DNA from: Endomychus coccineus
Taxonomy: Eukaryota > Arthropoda > Insecta > Coleoptera > Endomychidae
Length of the DNA stretch: 64,000 nt
Reading direction: 5' to 3'
Assembly (NCBI GenBank): GCA_958510875.1
Contig: OY294070.1
Location: 44,477,299-44,541,298, forward strand
Each line of letters opens with the position of its first letter. Position 1 is the stretch's first letter. Under the pieces are notes generated by a model. That model did not search any database. It was given only the letters and a program-made list of their open reading frames with translations, and was not told the origin of the DNA. Below are positions 21,531-33,554 of the stretch, in pieces. The position numbers and the translations under genes were made by a program.

Positions 21531-24119
21531 CATGGTGGGTTATAGTTTTTGTGTTGACTTTTCGGCATCTTCTGTCGCCCATTGAATGATCGGGTGAATC
21601 GCATTTGGGGCAGTAGGGATAGTTGGGGCACCATTTCGCTGTATGACCCGGGGCCGTGCATTTCCGGCAGAGTGTCCTGCGGTCCGGACCGGGACAGTTT
21701 AATTCAGAGTGAGTTGAGTTCTCCCAGCACTTATTACATTCTGATATGGATCGTCTCTCTTCAATTCTACTTGTAGACCAGCCTATATCATGATATTTGA
21801 TATCTAGAAGGATTTTTGCTGTTTTTCCATCCGTTATAAGTGTGGCATTTTGGCACCCACCCCACGCTGGTCTGATAGAGGTGATGTCACCTATGTTTAT
21901 GTTCACCATAGGGATTTTGTTTAGTTCATCCCTTATGTCTTCCTTCGTGGTGGTGCATTCTAGGTTTCTTAAGTGAAGGATTTTTTTGTGTCTGTTGGAA
22001 ATAGAAGCGTTTAATTCTGGACATTTTTTGTTTATTTCGTCCTTGAGGACTTCTGCTTTTTCCTTCCCGTTTTGGACCTTCATGATTAGATCGCCGTCTC
22101 TTGTTTTTAAAATCAAAGAGATCTTAACAGCAAGAGAGGGGGCATTTACTTTCTCTTTTACAGAGTCGATGATCTCCTTAAAGTTGCGGCCTTTTGCTTA
22201 AATTATGATGGCTTCAACTGGAGTTTTGGCTATGTTGGGTTTTCGAGTAAGCGTTTCTTGATTGTTGCTTCTAGTCGAGTTGACTTTATCTGCGTATGTA
22301 GCGTTTATGGGTTTTTTGACGCCATACATTTCTATTTTGATATTGCCGTTCCTGGTAAGGTTTTCAGATATTTTCTTCACAATATCAATACCGTATGTGC
22401 CCATATAGCTATGATCTTTTTTCCAGATTGTTTAGAAAAGTATGATTTTATTGATAGAATTGTAAAGACATTCTACCAAAGGGGGATGCCTAGGGTTGTT
22501 TGTATCGACGATTGCATAATGGATGTTTCTGCATTGGAGGTGATCCTTCCTGTTACCGATCCTGGTGGAAGACGAGACCGTTATTATTCCTCCCGGTCCT
22601 TCCTGGGAGACTTCTTGAGGGTCAGGACCCATGAATTTCTGGAAGAATTTAAGGGGAAGTCCTTGCAGAACTGTGGTGTCGGGCGGAATGAAGACCACTA
22701 GGTCCCTATTAACGGGAGCGGTGAGAATGTCGTTGTCTTTTTCCATCTCAATGATCGAGGAAAATGCGTCTTGTGTCCATTCCCTATGGACAAAGGTACA
22801 TAGGTGTTTGTACGATTTATCGTCTATTGACAGTTGCTCTTCGATGTCGAGATCTGGCTCTTCAGGGATGCTTGTTTGAGTAGAAGAATTTGCCGTGGAG
22901 GTGGGGCTATTTATGACGCTATGACTTTGGGTTGTAATGGTGTTAACTGTTTCTTCAGCGTCCTTTAATTGGGTTTCAAGGGTGTTGATCCTGTTTCTAA
23001 GGACAGGAATTTGTGTATTTTGAGACTCAGACTCATCTAGACGTATTTTGGAAGCGGTAACCCTTCCCTCTAGTTCCTCGGTTAGTTCTTTTCTTGCCCT
23101 TTTCGATAGGTCTAGAGTTTTGCTCAGGTCTCTGATATGTTGTTGAATGATGTCAACAGATTTTTTGACTTGCAGATGGACGTTCTTTGATGATCTTATG
23201 TAGGTCGTCAAGTGCTTGAGTTCATCCTCTGTTTGAAGGATTTGCTTCCGACATAGTTGATCTGCCTCTACAACGGCCTCTAGTTTGTTAGAGTGGCGTT
23301 TTTTGTGATTGGGGTTAATTTGAATCTGTTGTTTGTACCTTTGTTAGGGGAGGTTACTTTGGCTTTAAGGAGATCTGGGGACCTTTTCTCATTTGTGGGG
23401 GTTCTATAGTTGTCCGAATCTGTGGAGGTATCTGTTATGACTATCTTGGATGAGTATACCCCTTGTTTCCTGATTGAGCTTGGGAGTCTTTTGTTGCTGG
23501 AAGTTCTTCGACTCCATTTACCTTTTTTGATTAGAGGATTTTTTTGGGCCGAGTGCTCGTATGACGAGTCCCAGGTCGTATAGCCTTTGTTAATAGTCTC
23601 CAGTTGTGAAGAATTTGAGTTGTTGTCCGTAAGGAAGCCGTGATCGCGAGGGTTGTCATCGTGTTTTGTAGTGTTGGCAGTCGTCATATGACCGCCAAGG
23701 TGGGCCTGCTCCAGGATTATTCCATCGCCCTTACCATGACGGGAACTGGGGTATCCCGCCCCTGCTCCGTAAACTTCTTCACCGTTTGTTTGACTATCCA
23801 TGTTTACCTCATGAGACTGTTGGTCCGCACTCCATTTACCTTTTTTGATTAGAGGATTTTTTTGGGCCGAGTGCTCGTATGACGAGTCCCAGGTCGTATA
23901 GCCTTTGTTAATAGTCTCCAGTTGTGAAGAATTTGAGTTGTTGTCCGTAAGGAAGCCGTAATCGCGAGGGTTGTCATCGTGTTTTGTAGTGTTGGCAGTC
24001 GTCAGATGACCGTCAAGGTGGGCCTGCTCCAGGATTATTCCATCGCCCTTACCATGACGGGAACTGGGGTATCCCGCCCCTGCTCCGTAAACTTTTTCAC
24101 CGTTTGTTTGACTATCCAT
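21530..24119 (-). pseudogene. R1-type LINE ORF1 (gag-like), frameshifted
   Basis: The start at 24119 (MDSQTNGEKVYG) opens a Gly/Ser-rich N-terminus. Here a 106-residue unit is present twice in tandem, a 318-bp duplication (about 24119-23800 and 23800-23480). A coiled-coil segment follows (23211-22432: NRINTLETQLKDAEETV), then a central domain and three zinc knuckles: CNKCWENSTHSELNCPG, CRKCTAPGHTAKWCP and CPKCDSPDHSMGDRRC, ending near 21560. Frames change at about 23250, 22420 and 22150. CCHC knuckles of this spacing mark the ORF1 of R1, TRAS and SART LINEs and bind RNA. Confidence 0.8.
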
Positions 24120-24261
24120 GTTTACCTCATGAGACTGTTGGTCCGCGGGAGCTATTTAACTTCACTCCTACCCCCGACCCTGCTGGCAACAGGGCCGTGA
24201 GCTTTCCCCTATCCGCCACCTGGGGACGCGCCTGATGGCAGTTTCAGATCTCTGCACACAG

Positions 24262-24291
24262 GAACCTAACCTAACCTAACCTTTTTTTTTT
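24262..24291. repeat. CCTAA telomere-type repeat beside LINE poly(A)
   Basis: The plus strand reads AACCTAACCTAACCTAACC and then a run of T. On the minus strand this is an oligo(A) tail followed by about three and a half TTAGG units and then the 5' end of the next LINE. TTAGG is the ancestral insect telomere repeat. It lies exactly between R1-type LINE copies B and A. Confidence 0.75.
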
Positions 24292-24567
24292 CTGTGGAGA
24301 GGAAATGCTTCATGCACACCCGGAACTTTGGGTCTAGCGTTCCGAGTAGTGCAGGACTCACCCTAATTGAGCATACCTGCTAAAACCTCTCCTATCTTCT
24401 CCCTAATCCTGGGACTGCGTAAGCATTGCTTCAAGATTTGGGATGCCTTAAAGATCCTACGATCTATTCGTCCAGTACTTTATCTTCCTCGTTTTCTTTC
24501 TGATTTATGATTTCTCTTATCGTATTGGATATAACTGTCCAGTTATATTAGGAAATTAACATACTTT

Positions 24568-27313
24568 CTACCAAGGAGTTGAGTGTTGGGAATATGCCAA
24601 TTGTACTTCTACATTTGTGTCTTTCTGCTGTCGATTAGGACATTGTGAAAACGTGTGTTCCGGTGTATCTATTCCGTTGCAATATTGGCATCTGTCATCT
24701 CTTTTTATTTTGAATCGATATCTGTATTGTCCAAAGCATCCGTGTCCTGACAGGATCTGTGTTAACTCGTAGCTTAATTCTCCAAACTTGCGATTGACCC
24801 ATTTGTGTATATTAGGGATTATATTGTAGGTCGATCTGCCCGAGGTAGAGTTGTCCCATCTTTCCTGCCATTTTTCTAACAGATTCTGTCTGGATACAAT
24901 TTTGTCGATGCCTTCGTAAGCCTCTGTTCTTTCTAGAACCCTTAGGTCCATAGGAGGAGAAGATGAAATTACTCCTACAGCTTCCTCGGATACCGTTCTA
25001 CATGCACAGGCGGCTCTAATGTTAACTAATCAGTCTTGCGCGTTCAGTTTCCTTCTGTACTTTGAGAATCTCAATCCTTTGAACCATATAGCGCACTGGA
25101 GGTGGCTACTGAATTTAGGAGAATTCTTTTGCTGGTTGACGGTGCCCCTATATTAGGCATGATTTTTGTCAAAGCAGAGACGACTTTAGCCATTTTGATT
25201 GTTTCCTGTTGGATGTGTGGTGAAAGATAGTTTGGAATCAATCCATATCCCAAGATATTTTATTGCGCTCTTGGAAACAATTGGTGTCTTGCCAACTTCT
25301 ATGACTAGCTGGAGAGTTTTCTTTTTTGAAGAAATTACAACTGCTTCGGTCTTTTCTTCCGCAAGACCCAGTAGGTTGTTCTCTAGCCAAGATTTTATAG
25401 ATCTAATTGCGCCCTCTGCTTTATGTTTGATGTCGATGAGGTCTCTACCGGTTACTACTAGAAGCAAGTTCCGGAAGATCCAGTTCGAGTACCTCATTAT
25501 ACACAATGTTCCAGAGGGAGGGACCCAAGATAGATCCCTGTGGAACCCCACTGTTGACCTCTCTCGCCTCCGCGGAGCCATTGAGATCCAGAATTATGGA
25601 TCTGTCCGATAGGTAACTCATGAGCATGTTGAAAATGCCTCCTTCAAATCCAATGGAGATGATTTTCTGTACTAGAGACTTCCACGAGATGGAGTTAGAT
25701 GCATTCCTTACGTCGAGACTAACGAGGCATCCTATTTTTCTAGATCTATACGCTCCTTGAAAAATCGGTTCCGTTCTGCATTATCTTATTTACGGCATCG
25801 ATAGAAGATCTGCCTTTCCTGAAGCCGAATTGTAAATCGGAGAGAAAATTTAGATCTTCTATCTTCCCTTGAATTCTACCCAGCATAAGATGTTCTAACA
25901 ATTTGCTCAAGGTATCCGTGATGCAAATCGGCCTGTAGGATGGAGGATCGGCTAAGTCTTTCTTTGGTTTTCGTAGGAGGTAAAGGTTGGCTTGCTTCCA
26001 TCTGGGTGGGAAGGAACCCTCTGCCAATAGCGGGTTCATGATGTTTAATATTACGACGGGAAATTTACTTACGACCGCCGAAATGAGCTCGGCTGGGATC
26101 CGATCCGGACCCGGGGCGCTCTTGTTTCTCAATTTTTTGGAGGCGATCGTTAGTTCCGACTCCGTAAAGCGATCGATTTCGGGTGGAGTAATAATGTCCC
26201 GAGAGAAATCTTCATGGGTAGGGAATAATTTGGCATATAAAGAGATAATGTCTTTGTATTCCATATCTTGTTTTTGTCCGCGGACGCGGAGTCTTTTCAT
26301 GGCGATTTTGAAGGCGTCTCCCCATGGATCTGTATTAATCTCTTCCCATAGTTCGCGCCACTTTAACCTTTTCGCCTTGTTTATTTCCCCCCTTAGAAGC
26401 TTCCTCTCGGCTTTATAATCTTCTTCGATCCTCTGGATTGATTCCGTGAGGGAGTTCCTATTTTTGTTGGCCCTGGTTAATAACCTCCTTTTGGAAATGC
26501 ATCTTCGTCTAATTCCTTTGATCTGTTCATTCCACCAATACATGGATTTATGGTGCATGTTACACTTTTGTCGCAAGCCTCTTGGATATTTGATATCAAT
26601 TCGTCGACTGAAAGGTTGGCCGTTAATTTTTTCCCTATTTCTGTAATAAATCTTTTCTTATCTATCTTCTTCGTGTTCCATTTTGCTTTGTTTGTGCTTT
26701 CCTTGCTTGCTGATTCCACCAGGCTGAAGCTGATGAGATTGTGGTCACTTAGTGTTTCGCAATCCTCTACTTTCCAATTGTTGATAAGACTCGCGCATCT
26801 CGGGGTTGACATGGTAAGATCGATGATCGACGCGGCGCCTTTCCTTTGAAAGGTAGGAACCTTGCCGATATTATTTATAACTAAGTTGTTCTGAGCCATC
26901 CAATCTGAAACTATTCTCCCTCTGGTGTCAAGAGTGTTTGCGCCCCAATCCGGGGATTTCGCGTTGAAGTCGCCTGCAATTATTATTTCGCCCTTCATTC
27001 GCTTCAACCTAGTGGATAGCAAGTCCAAATTGTGACATAGGGCATCGACCGGCACGTTGGGTGAGAAGTATACTCCTATCAGATGGATGAAGTTCATCTT
27101 GAGTATGATAAACACGGGACAGATTTTACAGGAACAATTTATTTTTCTTATCCCGACATCTAAACGGTCGTCGTGAAACCAGTCGATGCCTGATGTCAAA
27201 AACTTGTTTGGCTCCGACACTATTATTATATCCGCCTTAAGTTCCTGTATGTGGATCCTAAGAAGATCTTGGGCCGCCTTGCACCTATTTACATTGATTT
27301 GAAGAATCTTCAT
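24568..27313 (-). pseudogene. R1-type LINE ORF2: endonuclease and reverse transcriptase, frameshifted
   Basis: The start at 27313 reads MKILQINVNRCKAAQDLL, the classic R1-clade endonuclease opening. EIIIAGDFNAKSPDWG and CETLSDHNLISFSL follow. The reverse transcriptase is in pieces: RKPKKDLADPPSYRPICITD and LQFGFRKGRSSIDAVNKI (frame 26576-25746), GVPQGSILGPSLWNIVYNEV (25627-25445) and a thumb piece LGIWIDSKLSF (25581-25186). The C-terminus (24951-24568) has CQYCNGIDTPEHTFSQCPN. The catalytic FADD segment falls at a break near 25470 and I cannot read it. There are at least four frameshifts. Confidence 0.82.
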
Positions 27314-28472
27314 TATGGGGGAGAGATTGGGAGTTTTGTGAAGCTTCTGGTTTATATGCCTTTTTGCAATTGTAGTCGTTCACCTTGTGACCTCCCTTAT
27401 CGCATATTGCGCAAAATGGAGTGTTGCTGCAGTGAGATGATATGTGGTCGGGCGAGGAACATGACCTGCATAGTCTAGATCTGTCTGGACCCTTACATTC
27501 GGCCGCTTTGTGGCTTGCTTCTAAGCATCTGAAGCATCCTTTGTTCATTCTCCTTTCTATTTTGCAGTCTCCCCAGCCGATTCTAATTGATTTAAGGCTC
27601 ACCAGCTCAACTGCGGTTTCGCTGTTTGTAATTATTGTGGCGTTTTGAGAGCCCCAATTCGTCGGTCTTAGTGAGGTTAAATCATGGGACGAGATTTTGT
27701 TGTCCAACACTGCGTTAAGTGTTTCCAGGATTTCTTCCCTAGTCGTAGAAGCTTCTATTTGTTTCAGATGTATAATTTTTCTGTTTCTCTTAGATATGAA
27801 AGCTTCCTGACCGTCGATGTTGTTGATAACATTTTTGAAAATTTCGGCTTTTTCGCTGCCGTTTTTTATGCTCATCAGTATGTCTCCTTCTTTAGTTTTC
27901 TCGATCGCTGATACTTGGATATCCAGAGATTTGGTGTCGATTGCCGATTTGATCGCCTTCACTTGGTCCACATATGACTTGCCCTTAGATTTAACGATCA
28001 CAGTTTCTACGTCCTTGGTGACTACTTTCTTGGTATTGGGATTTCTCGGGTGAGCGTTCTTAGCCGCCGACGCGGGTGTTCCATTCACGACGGCCGCGTA
28101 TGATTTAGGATCATTTGCCGACTTATGAGAGCTTCCAAAAAGACAAATCTGTATGTCATGATTGTGGAATACATATTCTGCAATGTATTCCACCATCAAC
28201 CTGCCATAAGGATTCATTCTCGGGATGGCTATCTTCTTCCTGCCCTCCTTTAGCGAAATATCCCTCACGCGGGAAAGCTTCTCATACATTGCGAGGGGGG
28301 AAGGAGTCGCGCTCCCTTTCAACTCGTCGGTGATACAGAAATGTATGTGTCTGACTGATTTTGTGGAGTCCTGCTCGAGATTGTGAGATAGAAAGATCTT
28401 CGAAGAGTTAACCGATCCAGGACTATTTGACGAGTCGGCTTTGGATATAGAGTTTCTTAAGGCTTTTTTCAT
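27285..28472 (-). CDS. R1-type LINE ORF1 (gag-like) with three zinc knuckles
   Basis: The frame is open for 395 codons from 28472 and extends upstream without a start to about 28560, so the N-terminus is truncated. A charged coiled coil comes first, then an R1-family central domain (VVTKDVETVIVKSKGKSYVD; SIKNGSEKAEIFKNVIN). Three CCHC knuckles follow at residues about 320-380: CFRCLEASHKAAECKG, CRSCSSPDHISSHC and CAICDKGGHKVNDYNC. The protein packages element RNA. Its end overlaps the ORF2 start by 29 bases in another frame, as is common in R1-type LINEs. Confidence 0.85.
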   Translation of the reverse strand: MKKALRNSISKADSSNSPGSVNSSKIFLSHNLEQDSTKSVRHIHFCITDELKGSATPSPLAMYEKLSRVRDISLKEGRKKIAIPRMNPYGRLMVEYIAEYVFHNHDIQICLFGSSHKSANDPKSYAAVVNGTPASAAKNAHPRNPNTKKVVTKDVETVIVKSKGKSYVDQVKAIKSAIDTKSLDIQVSAIEKTKEGDILMSIKNGSEKAEIFKNVINNIDGQEAFISKRNRKIIHLKQIEASTTREEILETLNAVLDNKISSHDLTSLRPTNWGSQNATIITNSETAVELVSLKSIRIGWGDCKIERRMNKGCFRCLEASHKAAECKGPDRSRLCRSCSSPDHISSHCSNTPFCAICDKGGHKVNDYNCKKAYKPEASQNSQSLPHNEDSSNQCK

Positions 28473-28565
28473 TTCCTTTACTTCTTCTTGTAATTCGAGT
28501 ATAGTAGGGTCTTCAGCAGGAAATTTGGCTCTCCTTCTGGTGTATCTCCTTCTGTGTTGAAGGAG

Positions 28566-28986
28566 GCGTTTTCAGGCTTGCTCTATATCTCCGTTCCACC
28601 AGTATGGAACCTTGCGCGGTGTCATGTTTTTGGAGGTCCCAGTGGATTTTTGGAAAGCCTCGAGTAATTTCTCATATGCTCCTGTATTTGTAGCCGTTTC
28701 CATTGACATTAGGTGTTCTCTGAATTTCGTCTCATCAAGTATTAGTTTTTTTGGAGTATAATATATTCTGTTCGTTGTATCCGTGATGTTGAAGTAGATG
28801 TGGCCATGGTGCGTAAACGGGTTTTCATGTGCAATTCGCCAATTTCTTATTTTATTAATCACATTATCTGGAACCAGGGTTACATCTATATGTGTGCTGG
28901 AGTTTCCCCCAATAAAAGTGGGGTCTCCAGTATTTGCCGTTGACCAGGATAGTTTGTTACGGGTGACTAAAACGGTTGGGTGCCAC
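28566..28986 (-). pseudogene. Third R1-type LINE fragment (endonuclease end)
   Basis: The minus strand reads VLVTRNKLSWSTANTGDP, then THIDVTLVPDNVINKIRNW, and ends VPYWWNGDIEQA, matching the late endonuclease and linker of R1-type ORF2. It starts directly at the LTR-like end at 28987 and stops beside LINE copy B. The short span suggests it was the target of the BEL element and was then truncated. Confidence 0.65.
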
Positions 28987-30182
28987 TGTTACGGTGACAC
29001 ACCAAAAGATGTTACAATGCCTGGGTTTTAGTATGCAAATGATTTTCAACTGTATTGATACTAAAATTTATAATTGATTTATCAGCCAATGTCAATACCA
29101 ATTATTTACCAGGAATTCAATTAACATAAATCAATCAAGCCGTAAAATAGTCTTACTTGCCAGTATATATGCTCGCGGAATAGCTCAGTGAGGCTGTAGG
29201 TCGTGAGTAAATATATACTTGGACAACAAAAATGTATATCGCGCCAACCCCTTTTAGGCTGTCACTAGCAAGCAAGTTTTGTCCAAATTTGATAAAACTG
29301 GGGTCAATTCAGATTTAAGTTAACACAGATGATAAACTTGATTTCTCTATACTCCCTATTTTTGTGATAACAAGTCAGAATAAAATGCAGACAATGTTAA
29401 TATATTATTGTTTATTTTCCAAACAAAACAAATATAACCCAATACACCACAATCGACTACCCTGTAGCCGAGCAGTAAACAGATATCAATTACAAAAAGG
29501 TAACTACATGAATTTAAATGTCAAAGAACACAATAATACATATGAAATACATTCATTCACGAATGCAGTATACAAACAAAACTTCATATATTGTTGAGTA
29601 GGGAGCGCGGTTCACACTCTTCGAACACTCGGTGTTGATAGGGAGTGCTATTTACGCTCTTCTTCCTATTTTTGTAAATAAAAATTCAGAAGACGAAGTA
29701 TTTTTTGAGGAGTTTGATTGAAGTGAAATTAAACGTGTAACTTGCTCTGATGATGATGTATTGATTATACTGTACAATTTACTTGAACAAGATGTTCTCT
29801 GAACGAAGCTTATATCTAGACTAGTTATTCCTTATTTTCTATCTTAAAAGTAACACAATAATGACTGAGGGTCTGTCTAACATTCTACCAGGCCTTGGTG
29901 AAAAGGAAATACACTTGCTTAAACTCTACGGATACAAAAAGGTCTTGGGACGCCAGGTTCCATAACTGTTAACAACCCTACATAAACATATTACTAGTTC
30001 ACAGAACTATGCAATAACGGTGAAGGACATCTGAAAATTAAACTTAAACCAAGACAAAGTTAATTTTTAAGCTTCAAACTAAAATGAACTATTGAAGTTC
30101 TAAATAAAATATAATTCACCAAAAAAAAAACACATAGGTACGCCTCCTCATGATATTATTAATACTTGCGTTATTCCTTACA
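28987..30182 (-). repeat. Probable 3' LTR of the BEL/Pao element
   Basis: On the minus strand the segment starts TGTAAGGAATAACG at 30182 and ends GACACCGTAACA-like text at 28987, with TG..CA and short inverted termini (TGTWACGG/CCTTACA). It sits directly downstream of the BEL integrase C-terminus, where a 3' LTR belongs. No ORF of note is inside. I did not find a clear polypurine tract, and the 5' LTR is missing, so the call rests on ends and position. Confidence 0.45.
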
Positions 30183-30235
30183 GTCATTGCCATCAGAGTC
30201 TAGAGGCAGTGGCGAAATTTTTTTTTACACAACGT

Positions 30236-33200
30236 TTAAACTCCACTCGCGGTTCTCACTGACACAACCCTAACTATTCCGTCAGCCCCAGGTTGAATCG
30301 AGATGATCCTACCGAGCTTCCATTTCAATGGTGGTATGTTATCTTCTCGCAAAATTACCAAAGCTCCTACCTTGATATTATCGGTATTTCCACTGCCATT
30401 TTTTGCGTACAGTAAGCTCATTTAAATATTCCTTCTGCCATCTAGCCCAGAAGTGTTGCTTCATTTGTTGAGCGTGTTGCCAGGCTGATAGTCTGGTTGC
30501 TGGTATATGTCTCAGATTATTTTCTGGCATGTTTGTTAACGAGTCGCCAATCAGGAAATGACCGGGTGTTAAAACCTGTAAGTCATTAGGATCATCGGAC
30601 AAGGGAACTAATGGACGGGAGTTCAGAATACCTTCAATCTCAGTTACCAACGTTAAAAAAGTTTCAAAACAAAGTAGAGTGTCCCCAATAACTCGCGACA
30701 GATGATATTTGAAAGATTTTACCGAGGCCTCCCATAAACCTCCAAAGTGAGGAGAACGTGGTGGTATAAAATGCCACTTTATATTGTCATTTGCTAAATC
30801 ATTGTTAAAGAAGTCATTCGTTAGAATCTTTTGACACTCATCGATTTCGCGTTTGGCAACCACAAAATTGGTACCGTTATCCGAATGAACATGTGAGGGC
30901 TTACCTCTTCGCGCTATAAATCTACGCAAGGCTGATAAGAATGCTTCAGATGTTAAGTCCTGAACCAATTCAATATGGACAGCCTTTGTGACGAAACACA
31001 CGAACATACATACGTATATTTTATCCTTTTCCCGATTGCGTCTTCGCTTCTCCTTTATAAAAAAGGGTCCACAAAGATAAACTCCAGTATTGGAAAACGG
31101 GCGTTCAAAACTAACTCTACTAGCGGGAAGATTACCAATGGGATAATTAGGGCATATCGGTTTGACACGAAAGCACGGGACGCATTTATGTAATATAGTT
31201 TTTATAGTATTACGACCATTGATTATCCAGTAGGTTTCCCGAGAAATGCTAAGAGTTGCCTGAACACCGCAATGTTTATTTTTTAAATGAATATCGCGAA
31301 TAATTAGCTTAGCAACATAGTGCTTCTGTGGTAAAATGATGGGATACTTCTGCGAATAAGGTAAATTAGCTAATGCAAGCCGGCCACCGACTCGAAGAAG
31401 GCTGTTCTGGTCTAAGAATAAGTCCGTTCTTAGACCAGAACGGCCTTCTTCGAGTCGGTGGCCGGCTTGCATTAGCTACATAATTTATTTTTTATATTAT
31501 TTCCAGATTGCAAATTGGCAATAGTCTTCCCGAATTCCGACTGCTGGATCATTTTTAAAATAGTTGTGGCTGCAACTTGCAGTTCATCTACTGTTAGTTC
31601 ACCGATTCTCTTGTCCTTACGGTTAAAATAGTTGTGTATGAACCGCAATACGTACGCGATTCTGCGCTTCATTTGTGTAAAGGATGAAAAATCTTCAAAT
31701 TTTATCACCTGTGATCGGGTATCCTTAGCAGTAATAAACGAAATTGTTGATAATTTGTCATTTGAGGAATTTGACTCAGTTGATGCTAATTCGTTGTTTG
31801 GTATAACTTTCCGATACGTACTATCATCCTTCAGTTCCGGCCATCGACCGTCATCATTGCTAAGCCATGGGGGTCCATATTGCCACATAGTACAGGTACA
31901 TAATTCTGAAGCAGACATACCTCGCGAAATTACATCGGCTGGATTATCGTGCGATCTCACATGTCGCCATTGAACGTTTTCACATAATCTATGAATCTGA
32001 ACAACCCGATTGCGGATAAAAATATCCTTGGGTAAGTCAGCATTGAATAAATGAGACTTCGGTTTTAGCCAGCCAATCACGATGGTTGAATCTGACCAAA
32101 GCACGGTTTTTTCGAAGGATATTTGTTTCAATGCTAGGGCAACCGTCTGGTATAAGTTTGCCAGTAATATTGCTGCGCATAGCTCTAGGCGAGGAGTGGT
32201 TTGATACTTTATAGGAGCGACTCGGGATTTCGAACAAATTAAATGCGCTGAGTATCTGCCGTCTTTGCCGGCAGACCTAACATAGATACAGGCTCCGTAA
32301 GCTTTATTGCTAGCGTCACAAAATCCATGCAATTGCAGAGAGTTGTTCTCTTCGGATAGAACGAACCGATCTATCTTTATCTGTTCTAGAGACTTCAAAT
32401 CTGCCCTATACTCGAACCAAGCTGTAGCAATATCGAGTGGTACTGATTCGTCCCAAGTTATTTGCAATTTCCATAGTTCTTGCATCATAATCTTCGCTCT
32501 AACGATAACTGGACCAACTAGTCCCAATGAATCGAACAATATCGCGATTTCCGATAGCATTGTTCGTTTCGTAATCTTTCTGGGTGATTCAGCTATGTTC
32601 ACTGTGTATTTTATAATATCGTGTTTTGGATTCCAAAACATACCCAGGGTTTTTATGACCTCATCGATATTCAAACTTACATGTGCCTCACCTTCGAGTT
32701 CATCTAAGTCCTCAATTAACTTATATTTATTCGATGCCCATTTTCGGAGATTTAAACCGCCTAGCCGTGTTATTTTTATAAGTTCATCGCGTAGCTGTCT
32801 TCCCTCCTCGTATGTACTTGCGCCCGTGAGATAATCATCCATGTAAAAGTCCTCCACTAATGCTCGCCCGCCCCTTTTATATAAATCGTTATAACTGTTT
32901 GCTAATTCAGCTAAGATTCTGGTAGCTAAAATGGAGCCACACGCCGTTCCATAAGTTATGGTGTTCAAACAGTATATCTTCAGAGGCTTGTTTGCAGACT
33001 CTCGCCATACAATTTTTTGATATTTTCGATCGTCTTGATGTATCAAAACTTGGCGATACATTTTTTCGATGTCCGCGATTAGGACGTTCTTATGAGATCT
33101 GAAACGTATCATTATAGAGACTATTTCTTCTTGTATATTGGGACCGACCATTATCGTATCATTTAATGATAAACCGGAAGATGTCTTGCCGATGCATCGA

Positions 33201-33275
33201 ATACGACTCGAAGCTTAGTTGTTTCACTAGCTTCCTTAAAAACCGCGTGATGAGGCAAAAAATAACCATCTTGTA
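30236..33275 (-). pseudogene. BEL/Pao retrotransposon pol (RT, RNase H, integrase), partial
   Basis: Minus strand from 33275: LRVVFDASA, a one-base frameshift, then SLNDTIMVGPNIQEE (RT). YMDDYLTGASTYEEG is the catalytic box, followed by the peptidase A17-type linker (TKRTMLSEIAILFDSLGLVGP), an RNase H region (LHGFCDASNKAYGACIYVRS, ending SHDNPADVISRGM) and a stop at 31472. After a fold-back duplication the integrase frame (30378-31450) has HCGVQATLSISRETYWI, a zinc-binding part and the core DLTSEAFLSALRRFIARRG, with HSDNGTNF and PRSPHFGGLWE (D-D-E). The DUF5641-type end (30236-30421) needs a frameshift. The gag, protease and 5' LTR are gone; the break at 33275 is the pogo insertion. Confidence 0.88.
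31367..31478. repeat. Fold-back palindrome, 52-bp arms, 8-nt loop
   Basis: The left arm is 31367-31418, the loop TAAGTCCG is 31419-31426 and the right arm is 31427-31478. Only one mismatch (CTGTTC versus CCGTTC) is seen over 52 pairs. It lies exactly between the RNase H and integrase frames of the BEL pol gene. The left arm is genuine integrase coding sequence (LFLDQNSLLRVGGRLA); the right arm is its inverted copy. Confidence 0.95.
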
Positions 33276-33554
33276 TAGGGGAGACCAGGTACAAAAGTAA
33301 CACTTTGTACTTTTACCTTGATTTCTGGCTAGGTTTTAATATTGTCATTAAATTAATATAACCATATATAAATTCAGTTTATGTTTTTTACACTAGTAGC
33401 TCGGTTTATTTTATTATGGTGTGTTTTATATGAATAACAGAGAGTTAAAAAAAATCGTCAGTTGTTACTTTCGACCACGTAGGCAGGTCGAAAGTAACAC
33501 GGTGTGGGTCGAAAGTAACAAGACAAAGAGGTTGGTAATGAATACAATATTATA

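Larger units (their letters stand above)
20440..24261 (-). mobile_element. R1-type LINE, degenerate copy A
   Basis: Minus-strand order is ORF1 (24119 to about 21530), then ORF2 endonuclease pieces (about 21440-20440). The copy is cut in the 3' direction by the sequence at 19755-20440, so the reverse transcriptase is absent. An internal deletion joins the zinc knuckles of ORF1 to the middle of the endonuclease. It is related to copy B (24282-28563), sharing the same ORF1 order and motifs. Confidence 0.75.
24282..28563 (-). mobile_element. R1-type LINE, degenerate copy B with poly(A) tail
   Basis: The minus strand carries ORF1 (about 28560-27285), overlapping ORF2 (27313 to about 24568), a 3' UTR and an oligo(A) tail at 24282-24291. 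The 5' end is truncated at about 28563, next to a further R1-type fragment. ORF2 is broken by several frameshifts but covers the endonuclease, reverse transcriptase and C-terminal zinc region. Its layout matches the R1 clade, which includes the telomere-specific TRAS and SART elements. Confidence 0.82.

Noticed and set aside
24262..24281. True chromosome end
   Set aside because: Only about 3.5 TTAGG units remain, with long sequence on both sides, so it is interstitial.
24568..28472. Plus-strand ORFs over the R1-type LINEs
   Set aside because: All are antisense shadows of the gag-like and ORF2 frames.
29165..29240. tRNA-like stretch (ATAGCTCAGTGAGGCTGTAGG)
   Set aside because: It resembles an A-box, but I find no B-box (GGTTCGA type) at the right distance and no cloverleaf pairing.
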